DNA from: CAZONU01 sp965370045
GTDB taxonomy: Bacteria; Planctomycetota; SZUA-567; JAKLDR01
DNA: 12,166 bases
Reading direction: 5' to 3'
NCBI GenBank assembly: GCA_965370045.1
Contig: CBDUSI010000132.1
Location: 1 to 12,166, forward strand
Shown here: positions 1 to 6,811 of the stretch, one piece after another
How the letters are laid out: the number at the start of each line of letters is the position of its first letter
Numbering within the stretch: the stretch's first letter is position 1
Notes under the pieces: model-generated
Databases searched by the model: none
What the model was told of the DNA's origin: nothing
The model's input: only the letters and a program-made list of their open reading frames with translations
Program-made: the position numbers and the translations under genes

Positions 1-528
1 CAGCTCGTCCAGCCGGCGCATGGCCCGCAGGGCTATTTCTCTTATCTCATCAGGGGATTTCTCACCGCCAAGACGCCAAGATGGGGCTTTCTCCTCACCG
101 CCAAGACGCAGAGACCCTATATTGGGGCTTCCCTCGCGGACTTGCTCGCCCCCGGAAGCCTCGGCTCCCGCCGCGCCCCAGCCCCCAAGCTCTTCTTGGC
201 GTCTTGGCGGTTGATTAACTCTGTCCAGGTGCCGCTGGTGGAGCAGCACCGCTTCCGAGGCGCGCACCGCCAGCGACTCATCGTCGCCCTGCATGACCTC
301 TTCAAGAATGGTCAGCGCCCGGCCGGCCAGACGGCGCACCATGTCGCGCTCGGCGCGGGCGCAGGTTTTCTCCCAGAGGTCTTCGTGTTCCCAGCAGATG
401 TCCATAAGCTCGTCGGCGGACAAACCATCGACCTGCTCAGCGGCCCCCGCCCAGTGGACGCCCTGAAGCCGCAGGCAGGCCACCTGGCGCAGTACCCGCC
501 GAACCCCGTCCTCGACCACCTCAGGCAT
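1..528 (-). CDS. Partial HTH / terminase-small-subunit-like protein, runs off left edge
   Basis: The minus-strand frame starting with ATG at 528 stays open for 176 codons to base 1, so the gene continues outside the window. Residues 8-60 look like a helix-turn-helix region of the kind seen in phage small-terminase-like proteins (VLRQVACLRLQG, then GLSADELMDICWEHEDLWEK). Residues 61-104 are charged helices ending in a HEAT-like stretch (LAVRASEAVLLHQRHLDRV). Residues about 105-156 are low-complexity and are encoded by the inverted-repeat element at 61-214, which keeps the frame. Residues 158-176 return to normal helical sequence (SPDEIREIALRAMRRLDEL). GGAGAG lies 7 nt before the ATG and a consensus promoter sits directly upstream, so the start is well supported. 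The family call rests on sequence style only; a DNA-binding or adaptor role is inference. Confidence 0.65.
   Translation of the reverse strand, partial: MPEVVEDGVRRVLRQVACLRLQGVHWAGAAEQVDGLSADELMDICWEHEDLWEKTCARAERDMVRRLAGRALTILEEVMQGDDESLAVRASEAVLLHQRHLDRVNQPPRRQEELGGWGAAGAEASGGEQVREGSPNIGSLRLGGEEKAPSWRLGGEKSPDEIREIALRAMRRLDEL
61..214. repeat. Inverted-repeat element with CGCCAAGACGCCAAG words inside a coding frame
   Basis: The word CTCACCGCCAAGACGC occurs at 61-76 and again at 94-109, 33 bp apart, which is 11 codons. The 17-mer at 64-80 recurs as its exact reverse complement at 195-211 (CTTGGCGTCTTGGCGGT). The block is about 154 bp with inverted ends. The minus-strand gene reads through all of it without a stop, and the two direct copies produce a repeated RLGGE peptide. 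The same kind of word is, in my experience, scattered through many environmental genomes. Whether it is mobile is unknown. Confidence 0.7.
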
Positions 529-551
529 GTCAACTCTCCAGACCTATAAGT

Positions 552-580
552 ATTATAGCGCGAACACACCAGACTGTCAA
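552..580 (-). promoter_or_regulatory. Consensus sigma70-type promoter for the left-edge gene
   Basis: Read on the minus strand, TTGACA (575-580) is followed by exactly 17 bases and then TATAAT (552-557). Both hexamers match the consensus fully. Transcription should start near 545, giving a leader of under 20 nt that still contains GGAGAG before the ATG at 528. Confidence 0.8.
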
Positions 581-703
581 GCTAAATTCGGATATAATAT
601 TCTCCACCTCGGCGCCATGAGGCGTAACAGGCTGATATACATACATATACGCGAAACGAGAAAAGCTGAGAATCTGAACACCGACGAGCGGGACAATGGC
701 TCC

Positions 704-725
704 TCCGGACTCCAGACTCCGGACT
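704..725. repeat. Short direct repeat TCCGGACT in intergenic DNA
   Basis: TCCGGACT at 704-711 is repeated at 718-725 with a 14-bp period (CCAGAC between). Just upstream, at 674-684, is CTGAACACCGA, which also occurs at 8677-8687 in the buk-ptb gap. The 529-780 intergenic stretch otherwise holds the minus-strand promoter and a possible plus-strand -10 (TATAAT, 593-598) without a convincing -35. Confidence 0.5.
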
Positions 726-756
726 GAATCGCTTGACCCCGTGCCCCAACGGCGGT

Positions 757-844
757 ATGCTGTATTGGAAGGAGTATCCCGTGACCGACGCGCCGCCGAC
801 CGAGAAGAAGCCCCGCTCCAAGCGCATCTACATCTATTGGGGCG
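757..844 (+). repeat. 5' module copy A (Shine-Dalgarno, start and anchor shared with 1767-1854)
   Basis: This 88-bp stretch matches 1767-1854 at 77 of 88 positions by hand alignment, including a 32-bp identical run over the EKKPRSKRIY codons. It spans the ribosome-binding site, the GTG start, the cytoplasmic tail and the beginning of the membrane segment. Similarity also reaches upstream to a CTTGACCCC word. Downstream of it the two genes are unrelated. Confidence 0.75.
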
Positions 845-1656
845 TGGCCCTCACGCTGCTGCTTACCGCAGGATTGCTCTGCTGGACGGTGGTGGTGCCG
901 ATGTGGAGGACACGTAAGGCGGTCGTTGCCATTCAGCGTTCGTGGAAGACTGCTACGGATCGCGCGCTGATCTGGGATAGTGACGAGGAGCCAGTATTGT
1001 GCCGCTACGTGGCGGAGTTGGGTGGTTGTGAAGAAGCAGCCAGACGGCTGAGTGCATACCTGAATGCTCCCGACTTCCTAGCCCCCCACAAAGAGGTCGC
1101 CCTGGAACTCTTGGGGAGGTGCGAGGGGCAGGGGATGCCGCCTCTCGTGGCAGCACTGCGCAGCGACAGAGTGCTCTACCGCCGATCAGCGGCAAGATCC
1201 CTGTTCTACGTCGCACTCCGAGAAATCCACCATCAACCGGGTGACCTGGACATATGGAAACCTCGGCCAACATCAAGCATCGGGTTCCGTGCTTCACGCG
1301 AAGCGGTAGACTCGCTTGCGGGTGCCTTGGATGACAAGGATCAGAGCGTACGTGCCTGGGCGGTCATGGCCCTCGGACAAATTGGACCTGAGGCTGTCAG
1401 TGCCGTCCCCGCACTGGTCGGGGTTATTGAGGGGAGCAGCAGCATGCACGCGGGCGTGGACCACGGCGGCTTCCCGGGATATGTGCTCCATCAAGACAGA
1501 TCGATAGCGGCCAGAGCATTGGCATACATCGCCCCCACCCATCCGGCGGTACTCCCCGCACTGGAGAAGGCTCTCAAAGACCCTGAGGAGTCCGTCCGCG
1601 CCGCCGCCGCCGAGGCGCTGAAGAAGATAAAGGCCGCGCAGGAGAAGCCCAGGTAA
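781..1656 (+). CDS. Membrane-anchored HEAT-repeat protein
   Basis: The protein has 291 residues from the chosen GTG. Residues 8-18 are basic (KKPRSKRIY) and are followed by one hydrophobic helix at about 18-40, so it is probably a single-pass protein with the N-terminus inside. The C-terminal half has HEAT-type repeats, clearest in DKDQSVRAWAVMALGQIG with its following VPALVGVIEG, and in the last repeat (LPALEKALKDPEESVRAA, ending EALKKIKA). HEAT repeats bind partner proteins; no catalytic motif is seen. GTG at 781 is chosen because AAGGAG lies 6 nt upstream and the same arrangement is conserved in the next gene. In-frame ATGs at 733 and 757 have no equally good site. The partner and the role are unknown. 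It lies 134 bp before its half-paralogue. Confidence 0.8.
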   Translation: MTDAPPTEKKPRSKRIYIYWGVALTLLLTAGLLCWTVVVPMWRTRKAVVAIQRSWKTATDRALIWDSDEEPVLCRYVAELGGCEEAARRLSAYLNAPDFLAPHKEVALELLGRCEGQGMPPLVAALRSDRVLYRRSAARSLFYVALREIHHQPGDLDIWKPRPTSSIGFRASREAVDSLAGALDDKDQSVRAWAVMALGQIGPEAVSAVPALVGVIEGSSSMHAGVDHGGFPGYVLHQDRSIAARALAYIAPTHPAVLPALEKALKDPEESVRAAAAEALKKIKAAQEKPR

Positions 1657-1766
1657 TCCCCACTCCGCAGCCCCCAGGCCCTACGAGCGCCCCGGCTCAC
1701 TGCTGGGAATTCCAGGAACATGATACTCATTCCCCAACCCCTTGACCCCAACGGGGTGGTGGAGGT

Positions 1767-1854
1767 ATGCTGTACCTGGAGGAGTATCCCGTGACCGACG
1801 CGCCGCCCGCCGAGAAGAAGCCCCGCTCCAAGCGCATCTACGTGATGTGGGGCG
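1767..1854 (+). repeat. 5' module copy B (partner of 757-844)
   Basis: This is the second copy of the 88-bp module. It carries GGAGGAG, 6 nt, then GTG at 1791, followed by the TDAPP and EKKPRSKRIY codons. Even third codon positions are largely kept between copies, which suggests recent duplication, gene conversion or assembly from a shared cassette, not ancient common descent of the whole genes. Confidence 0.75.
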
Positions 1855-2210
1855 CTGCAATTGCCTTGCTGCTGGTCTGTACCAGTTGGTTCGTCGGGAG
1901 GCAGCTCCACTACAACGAGGCCTCCAGACGATACAGGGCAATCAGGGTAGGCATGTCGCCCGAAGAAGTTGCCGCGCTCTTCCAAGGATACAAGGCCGCA
2001 GGGCTGACTGAGAACCCATTCGAAAAACTGGATGCTGACCAGAAACAGTCAATTCAGTTCGACGCGGTCTTCTGGCAGAACACGATCATCGTTCTCTACA
2101 GGAAGAGGCGTGTCGTCGGCAAGTTCCTGATAACCCCTGACCCCCTTCCCGCTGAGGACTTCCCCTACATACGTCCGCCGCGTATTTCCGGGAACAGTGC
2201 ACCTCAATAG
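1791..2210 (+). CDS. Small single-pass membrane protein, possibly with a SmpA/BamE-like domain
   Basis: The protein has 139 residues from the GTG that follows GGAGGAG by 6 nt; ATG at 1767 is an alternative start. The N-terminus (TDAPPAEKKPRSKRIY) matches the preceding gene almost residue for residue and leads into a hydrophobic helix at about 18-36. Residues 47-62 (RYRAIRVGMSPEEVAALF) resemble the first helix of SmpA/OmlA (BamE-like) domains, which typically read 'GMs.eeV..llG'. Residues 88-113 (QFDAVFWQNTIIVLYRKRRV) would supply the following beta-strands with the turn. There is no lipobox cysteine, so it is not a typical BamE lipoprotein. The domain call is tentative. It is probably co-transcribed with the HEAT gene and convergent with the lipid kinase. 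Confidence 0.7.
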   Translation: MTDAPPAEKKPRSKRIYVMWGAAIALLLVCTSWFVGRQLHYNEASRRYRAIRVGMSPEEVAALFQGYKAAGLTENPFEKLDADQKQSIQFDAVFWQNTIIVLYRKRRVVGKFLITPDPLPAEDFPYIRPPRISGNSAPQ

Positions 2211-2249
2211 CCCGGCGATTCCCCCCAGACAACCTGACTCCACCCCCGC

Positions 2250-2275
2250 CTGATCCGCGTAATCCGTGGATTGAA
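2250..2275. repeat. Dispersed-type repeat word between convergent genes, with small palindrome
   Basis: GATCCGCGTAATCCGTGGATT is a style of repeat word that I have seen in many environmental genomes. AATCCGTGGATT (2261-2272) is a palindrome with a 5-bp stem. It lies in the 98-bp gap between two convergent genes and could weakly end transcription, but no T-tract follows. No other signal was seen in the gap. Confidence 0.4.
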
Positions 2276-2308
2276 ACTCCCTATGGCTTAGTGGTGAAGA
2301 GCTCGGGC

Positions 2309-3205
2309 CTACTCCGGCACGATCACTTTCAGCGCGCCGGGGACCACCCTGACCCTCTGGGGCAGCGCGCCGGCCATGTCGCCGTCGATCTCCACCGGGA
2401 CGCTGGGCGGCCCGGGGATGAAGACCTCCCGGGCGCGAATGTGCACCGCACCGGTACCGCGATGATGCTCGGGCCGGGCGATAAGCGCCTTCTTGCCGAA
2501 GGCCCGCAGCGCCTGGCGCACCAGCGACCACTTCCCGCCGTATAAGAGACAAACGTCGAGCAGTCCGTCGTCGATGGCCGCGTCGCGCGCGACTTGAAAG
2601 TAGCCCGCATAGGTCCGGCCGTTGGCGACCACCAGCATGTGGGCGCCCCGCGGCGCGGGGACGCCGTCGACGATCACCTCGATGCCCGGGAACGCATAGC
2701 TCCAAAACGCGCCCAGCGCCGCGGGCACGTAAGAGAGCTTGCTGATCCCGTGCCGGCGCCCGCGGTGCACGCGGCGGACGACCTCCGCGTCGAAACCCGC
2801 CGACAGGCAAAGCAAAAAGCGCGCGCCACCGGCCTCGGCCATGTCCACGGTGCGCACCCGCCCGGTCGCGGCGGCCTTTGATGCGGCCACCGGGTCCAGA
2901 GGCAGCTCCAGCTCCCGGGCCACGGAGTTGCTGGTGCCCAGCGGGATGATTCCCAACGGGACCTCCAGCCGCGCGGCGACCTCGGCCACCTCGCGCACGG
3001 TGCCGTCGCCGCCGCCGGCCAGCAGAACGTGAAAGTCCGACTTCTCGTACTCGCCCACGATGCGCGCGGCCTCGCCGGGGCCGGGGGTTTCCAAGACGTC
3101 AACTTCCAGGCCTGCGGCGTTCAACGCCTCGACGCAGCGCGCCCGGACCAGGCCGTGCTTCCCGCGGCCGGAGATGGGGTTGACGATGAAGAGCGCCTTG
3201 CGCAT
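2309..3205 (-). CDS. Diacylglycerol kinase-family lipid kinase (YegS/BmrU type)
   Basis: At 298 residues this has the usual length for the family that phosphorylates diacylglycerol, sphingoid or related lipids with ATP at the inner membrane face. Key motifs are visible: NPISGRGK at 9-16 (nucleotide-binding start), GGGDGTVREV at 64-73 (catalytic glycine loop), LGTSNSVARELELP at 89-102, and DDGLLDV at 212-218 plus EIDGD at 272-276 in the C-terminal beta-domain. The start is the ATG at 3205 because MRKALFIVNP is the first beta-strand of the fold; a longer frame upstream overlaps iorB and has low-complexity residues. It lies 14 nt after the iorB stop, with GAGGG across that junction, so it is probably the last gene of the iorA-iorB operon. 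The lipid substrate cannot be told. Confidence 0.9.
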   Translation of the reverse strand: MRKALFIVNPISGRGKHGLVRARCVEALNAAGLEVDVLETPGPGEAARIVGEYEKSDFHVLLAGGGDGTVREVAEVAARLEVPLGIIPLGTSNSVARELELPLDPVAASKAAATGRVRTVDMAEAGGARFLLCLSAGFDAEVVRRVHRGRRHGISKLSYVPAALGAFWSYAFPGIEVIVDGVPAPRGAHMLVVANGRTYAGYFQVARDAAIDDGLLDVCLLYGGKWSLVRQALRAFGKKALIARPEHHRGTGAVHIRAREVFIPGPPSVPVEIDGDMAGALPQRVRVVPGALKVIVPE

Positions 3206-3219
3206 GGGAACACCGGCCC

Positions 3220-3816
3220 TCAGCCGGCCAGCTCCCGGCCCCGGTCGAAGGCCTGGAGGTTGGCGTCCAGGTACTTGGCGGGCACGTGGGCCGTGACCGC
3301 CGCGCGCCACTCATCGACCGTGAAGCCGGGGACGCGCGCGCTCAGACTACCGAGCAAGACCACGTTGGCCGCGCGGGGCACGCCCAGCTCACGCGCGGTC
3401 TCGTAGGCGGGGACGATTATGGTCTCAGCGTATCCGGCCAGTTGCTCGGGGATGCCCTCGGGGTACTCCTCGCCGCCGACGGTGACAGAGGTTGGCAGGA
3501 TGTGCCGCCGGTCGGTGACTATCAACCCGTCGGGGCGGACGAAGTGCGCCCAGCGCAGACCCTCCAGCTCCTCCAGCGCGAACAGGAAATGGGCCTCGCC
3601 CTCCATGATCACCGGGCTGAAGACCTCCGGCCCCCAGCGCACGTGGCCGGTGACGCTGCCGCCGCGCTGAGAAAGCCCGTGTACCTCGTTCTGCTTGACG
3701 TCCAGCCCGGCCTCGAAGGCCAGGCTGGCCAGCACCTGGCTGGCCAGCACGATGCCCTGGCCGCCGACCCCCACCAGGAAGACGTTGGCCGCCGGCCGCC
3801 CCTTCTCGCCGCTCAT
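3220..3816 (-). CDS. iorB: Indolepyruvate:ferredoxin oxidoreductase, beta subunit
   Basis: This 198-residue protein is the gamma-domain-type subunit of 2-oxoacid:ferredoxin oxidoreductases. It forms a complex with IorA that decarboxylates aryl pyruvates (or other 2-oxo acids) to acyl-CoA while reducing ferredoxin. GVGGQGI at 16-22 is the conserved N-terminal glycine loop, and EVHGLSQRGGSV at 44-55 is the family signature. ATG at 3816 is chosen because it overlaps the iorA stop as ATGA, a 4-nt overlap typical of translational coupling; the longer frame into iorA is a shadow. Length and motifs are normal. No cluster-binding cysteines are expected or seen here. Confidence 0.93.
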   Translation of the reverse strand: MSGEKGRPAANVFLVGVGGQGIVLASQVLASLAFEAGLDVKQNEVHGLSQRGGSVTGHVRWGPEVFSPVIMEGEAHFLFALEELEGLRWAHFVRPDGLIVTDRRHILPTSVTVGGEEYPEGIPEQLAGYAETIIVPAYETARELGVPRAANVVLLGSLSARVPGFTVDEWRAAVTAHVPAKYLDANLQAFDRGRELAG

Positions 3817-5561
3817 TGCCCGGCCTCCTCGCGCCCGATGGCCCCCTTGGGACAGACCTGCGCGCAGAGCCCGCATCCCCAGCACATCTCGGCGACCACC
3901 ACCACCTCATCGTCCTCGATGGTCACCGCCGGGCAGCCCAGCCGGAAGCAGGTCTTGCACTTCACGCACTTCTCCTGGTCCACGTCGTAGGCCGCGCCCC
4001 GCGCCTCCCGGTCGACGAAGATGCAGGGGCCCTCGACGATGATCACCGACGGCTCCTCGACCTGCGTCTCGGCGTCGAGCAGCGCGCTCATGGCTTCGAG
4101 ATCGAAAGCGTTGACCCTGTGAACGCGCTCGACGCCCAGCGCCCGGCAGACCGTCGCTATATCCAGGCGCGGCGCGGGCTGCTTGTCGATGCCCCAGCCG
4201 GAGGCCGGGTCGGGCTGGTGACCGGTCATGGCCGTGACCCGGTTGTCGAGGATCACCCAGGTGGAGACCCCCCGGTTGAAGACCGTGCTGGCCACCCCGG
4301 TCATCCCCGAGTGGAAGAAGGTGCTGTCCCCGACCACGCCGACCACGCGCTCGTCTTTTCCCACGACTTTGTCGAAGCCGTGGGCCATGCTGATGCCCGC
4401 GCCCATATCGATGAGCGTGTCCATGGCGTCGTAGGGCGGGAAGCAGGCCAGCCCGTAGCAACCGATGTCCCCGGTGACGATGAACTTCTTCTTGCCCAGC
4501 AGGTAGAATATGCCGCGGTGCAGGCAGCCCGGGCAGAACTGCGGGGGCCGCCCGGGGAGTCCCTCGACGGCGTGCTTCTGTTTGGAGTCTTTGTGAAGGA
4601 TGCGCCGGCGGAGCGCCGAGGCGGGCAGTTCGCCGACGCGCAGCAGCTGCTGCTTGCCTTCAACGGGAATACCCAGCGCCAGTATTTCCTCTTCCAGGAA
4701 CGGGCGGTTCTCCTCGATGACGTAGAGCTTGTTGACCTGGCTGGCGAAGTTGCCGATGAGCTGGTGGGGCAGGGGATAGGTCATGGTTATCTTCAGCGTG
4801 GAGAAGTCCGGCAGGGCCTCGCGCACGTTCATGTAGCTGATGCCGCTGGTCACCACGCCGAACTCCAGCGAGCGCATCTCGGTGCGGTTGCCCGCGAAGG
4901 TCTCGCTGACCGCCTCAAGCATGGTCTGGCGCTTCTCGAGGTCGAAGTGCCGCTGGTAGGCGTGGCTGGGGACCATGGCGTGCTTGTCGGAGTTCTTGGC
5001 GTAGGGCCGGCGCGGGACCTCCCGGCGCGCGCCCAGCGTCACGATGCTCCGCGAGTGGCAGACCCGGGTGGTCATGCGCACGAAGACCGGGGTGTCGTGC
5101 TTCTCGCTCAGCTCAATGGCGGCGACCACCAGGTCCCGGGCCTCCTGGCTGTCGGAGGGCTCCAGCATGGGTATCTGCGCGAACTTGGCGTAAAAGCGAT
5201 TGTCCTGCTCGTTCTGGGAGCTGTGCAGCCCGGGCTCGTCGGCGGTGACGATCACCAGCCCGGCGCTGACCCCGGTGTAGGCCAGACTGAACAGGGCGTC
5301 GGCGGCGACGTTGACGCCCACCTGCTTCATGCTCACCAGCGCCCGCGCCCCGGCGATGCTGGCCCCGATGCCCACCTCCAGCGCGACCTTCTCGTTGACC
5401 TCCCACTCGGCGTCCATCTCCGGATAGGTCGCGCAGTACTCGGTTATCTCGGTGGCCGGCGTGCCCGGGTAGGCGGTCACCACCGTGCAGCCGGCCTCCC
5501 AGGCCCCGCGGGCCACCGCCTCGTTGCCGAACATCAGGCATCGCTTCACCTTGGTGCTCAT
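3813..5561 (-). CDS. iorA: Indolepyruvate:ferredoxin oxidoreductase, alpha subunit
   Basis: This is a 582-residue thiamine-pyrophosphate enzyme. The N-terminal pyrimidine-binding half has AYPGTPATEI at 30-39 and NEKVALEVGIGAS at 56-68. The C-terminal half carries FCPGCLHRG (342-350), GDIGCYGL (364-371), GDSTFFHSG (411-419) and ILDNRVTAMTGHQ (437-449), the TPP/Mg-binding region. It ends in a ferredoxin domain with cysteines 532, 535, 538 and 543, and 560, 563, 566 and 570, enough for two [4Fe-4S] clusters in the usual IorA spacing. The reaction is aryl pyruvate + CoA + oxidised ferredoxin to arylacetyl-CoA + CO2 + reduced ferredoxin. GGGAG precedes the ATG by about 8 nt. It overlaps iorB by 4 nt, and ptb-buk nearby could use its acyl-CoA product. 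The exact 2-oxo acid is inferred from the family. Confidence 0.95.
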   Translation of the reverse strand: MSTKVKRCLMFGNEAVARGAWEAGCTVVTAYPGTPATEITEYCATYPEMDAEWEVNEKVALEVGIGASIAGARALVSMKQVGVNVAADALFSLAYTGVSAGLVIVTADEPGLHSSQNEQDNRFYAKFAQIPMLEPSDSQEARDLVVAAIELSEKHDTPVFVRMTTRVCHSRSIVTLGARREVPRRPYAKNSDKHAMVPSHAYQRHFDLEKRQTMLEAVSETFAGNRTEMRSLEFGVVTSGISYMNVREALPDFSTLKITMTYPLPHQLIGNFASQVNKLYVIEENRPFLEEEILALGIPVEGKQQLLRVGELPASALRRRILHKDSKQKHAVEGLPGRPPQFCPGCLHRGIFYLLGKKKFIVTGDIGCYGLACFPPYDAMDTLIDMGAGISMAHGFDKVVGKDERVVGVVGDSTFFHSGMTGVASTVFNRGVSTWVILDNRVTAMTGHQPDPASGWGIDKQPAPRLDIATVCRALGVERVHRVNAFDLEAMSALLDAETQVEEPSVIIVEGPCIFVDREARGAAYDVDQEKCVKCKTCFRLGCPAVTIEDDEVVVVAEMCWGCGLCAQVCPKGAIGREEAGQ

Positions 5562-5595
5562 GGAGATGCTCCCGATCAGCCGGTCCCGGTGCCGT

Positions 5596-5639
5596 ATAGT
5601 AGCGCCCCGGGCCAGGGCGTCAAATGCCTGGCTCCCCGG
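5596..5639 (-). promoter_or_regulatory. Candidate iorA promoter with an imperfect palindrome
   Basis: On the minus strand TTGACG (5618-5623) is followed after 16 bases by TACTAT (5596-5601), about 35 nt before the iorA ATG. An imperfect inverted repeat (CCAGG at 5612-5616 against CCTGG at 5627-5631, extended with bulges to about 5606-5639) straddles the -35 box and could be a regulator site. The -10 matches the consensus at only 4 of 6 positions, so this is moderate evidence. Confidence 0.45.
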
Positions 5640-5659
5640 CGGGAGCGCGAAGGTCGGCG

Positions 5660-5688
5660 TTGACAGACAGTCCGTTGGAGGCTAGACT
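5660..5688 (+). promoter_or_regulatory. Candidate promoter of the restriction-modification pair
   Basis: TTGACA (5660-5665) is followed by a 17-base spacer and TAGACT (5683-5688, 4 of 6 consensus positions). A transcript from about 5695 would have a leader of about 80 nt before the methyltransferase ATG at 5774. It is divergent from the iorA promoter, with the two -35 boxes less than 40 bp apart. Confidence 0.5.
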
Positions 5689-5773
5689 GCGCCCATGTGG
5701 CGGAAACGGGCAGCAAGATGATGAGTATAGCTGGGTGTCAGAAGAAAGATGATAACTCCAGGAGCTTCTACTC

Positions 5774-6811
5774 ATGAGCACGTCCTTACGGAAAGACCTA
5801 TTCGGCGATGTGAGTCCTTCCTCTGCCCGCAAGAATGGGCTGGCCCGCGAGCCATTTGGCCGGCTTGACTCTGATCCGGCTCTACACTCGCAGTTGATCG
5901 AGTACTGCCGACTAGGTTTTGGCGAGATGTGGACGGACCCCAAGAGTGGACACTCTGTGGGCGTTCTTGACGCGACGAATCCCGAGCAGATCGCACGAGC
6001 GGTGGGCAATAACACGCCTTCGCTGTTCGTCAATGACCCCCCTTACAATATGGCCGTGGGCAATGCCAACACCCAGAGTCTGTCTAAGCAGAAGCTGTCT
6101 GACTACATGACGTTCTCGATGCAATGGGTTCAGGGATGTATGCGTGTCATGGAAGAGGATGCACACTTCTATGTCTGGCTTGGGGCTGATGTTCGGGACG
6201 ATTTCCAACCTCTCCCGGACTTCATGATCATGATGCGTGAAATGCCGGGGCTGATTCCCCGCAATTTCATCACGCTGCGGAATCAGCGGGGATATGGCAC
6301 CCAGAAGAACTGGATGTGGGTAAGACAGGAACTCCTCCATTACACTCACGGTGCCCCGGACTTCACCGTGGCATACACGGATATTCCCAAGATACTCCGC
6401 GGGTACTACAAGAATGTGAATGGAAAGCGAACGGAGAACCTGGAGCGCGGCAAGTCGGATAACATTCGTCCCGGAAACGTGTGGGTGGACGTGCAGCAAG
6501 TGTTCTACCGTCTGGAGGAAAACGTTCCCGGTTGCTACGCACAGAAACCGCTCAAAGCAATCGAGAGACTCTTGCTGACAAGCAGCAAGGAGGGCGACAC
6601 CGTTCTCGACTGCTTCGCCCACTCAGGAACGACCCTCATAGCGGGAGAGAAGCTCGGGAGAAGGGTCGTGACATTCGACATTGATCCCGTATTTGCAGAA
6701 TTGACAATCAGGCGGCTCGAGAACTACCGCAAGACCGGAAGAACCGGATGGCAATGGCACAACCCGTTTCCGGAAATGGAGCATGTCCGTGACGCAGCAG
6801 CAACTCCGTGA
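5774..6811 (+). CDS. Type II DNA methyltransferase, beta-class (N6-adenine or N4-cytosine)
   Basis: This 345-residue enzyme transfers a methyl group from S-adenosylmethionine to an exocyclic amino group of a DNA base. The motif order is beta-type: catalytic NDPPYNM at 87-93 comes first, then QKPLKAIERLL at 257-267 (motif X), then VLDCFAHSGTT at 277-287 (motif I, SAM loop) and GRRVVTFDIDP at 295-305 (motif II). The region between (about 140-250) should contain target recognition. DPPY fits either N6-adenine or N4-cytosine, and the target site cannot be read from the sequence. AGGAG lies 9 nt before the ATG. The last 29 bp overlap the endonuclease gene, so the two are coupled. GC is lower than in the flanking operons, suggesting transfer. 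Confidence 0.92.
   Translation: MSTSLRKDLFGDVSPSSARKNGLAREPFGRLDSDPALHSQLIEYCRLGFGEMWTDPKSGHSVGVLDATNPEQIARAVGNNTPSLFVNDPPYNMAVGNANTQSLSKQKLSDYMTFSMQWVQGCMRVMEEDAHFYVWLGADVRDDFQPLPDFMIMMREMPGLIPRNFITLRNQRGYGTQKNWMWVRQELLHYTHGAPDFTVAYTDIPKILRGYYKNVNGKRTENLERGKSDNIRPGNVWVDVQQVFYRLEENVPGCYAQKPLKAIERLLLTSSKEGDTVLDCFAHSGTTLIAGEKLGRRVVTFDIDPVFAELTIRRLENYRKTGRTGWQWHNPFPEMEHVRDAAATP

Noticed and set aside
61..214. CRISPR-like array at the left edge
   Set aside because: Only two direct copies with a 17-bp gap plus one inverted copy; spacing and orientation do not fit a CRISPR.
593..598. Plus-strand TATAAT as a promoter for the HEAT gene
   Set aside because: No acceptable -35 lies 16-18 bp upstream, and the gene is almost 190 bp away.
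733..780. Upstream ATG starts (733, 757) for the HEAT gene
   Set aside because: AAGGAG followed by 6 nt and GTG at 781 is better and is conserved in the paralogue; the longer N-terminus would translate the Shine-Dalgarno itself.
2049..2810. 253-codon minus-strand frame overlapping the lipid kinase and the small membrane protein
   Set aside because: Arg/Gly/Ala-rich shadow frame; the lipid kinase frame has the family motifs.
3816..5663. 615-codon plus-strand open frame opposite iorA
   Set aside because: It is the antisense of a clear iorA with all motifs; long antisense frames are common in GC-rich DNA, and the translation is His/Gly/Val-rich without any family signal.
5668..5677. CAGTCCGTTG shared with the end of the element at 11843-12049
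   Set aside because: A 10-bp match is expected many times by chance in a 12-kb window, and the similarity stops there, so it is no remnant of the element.
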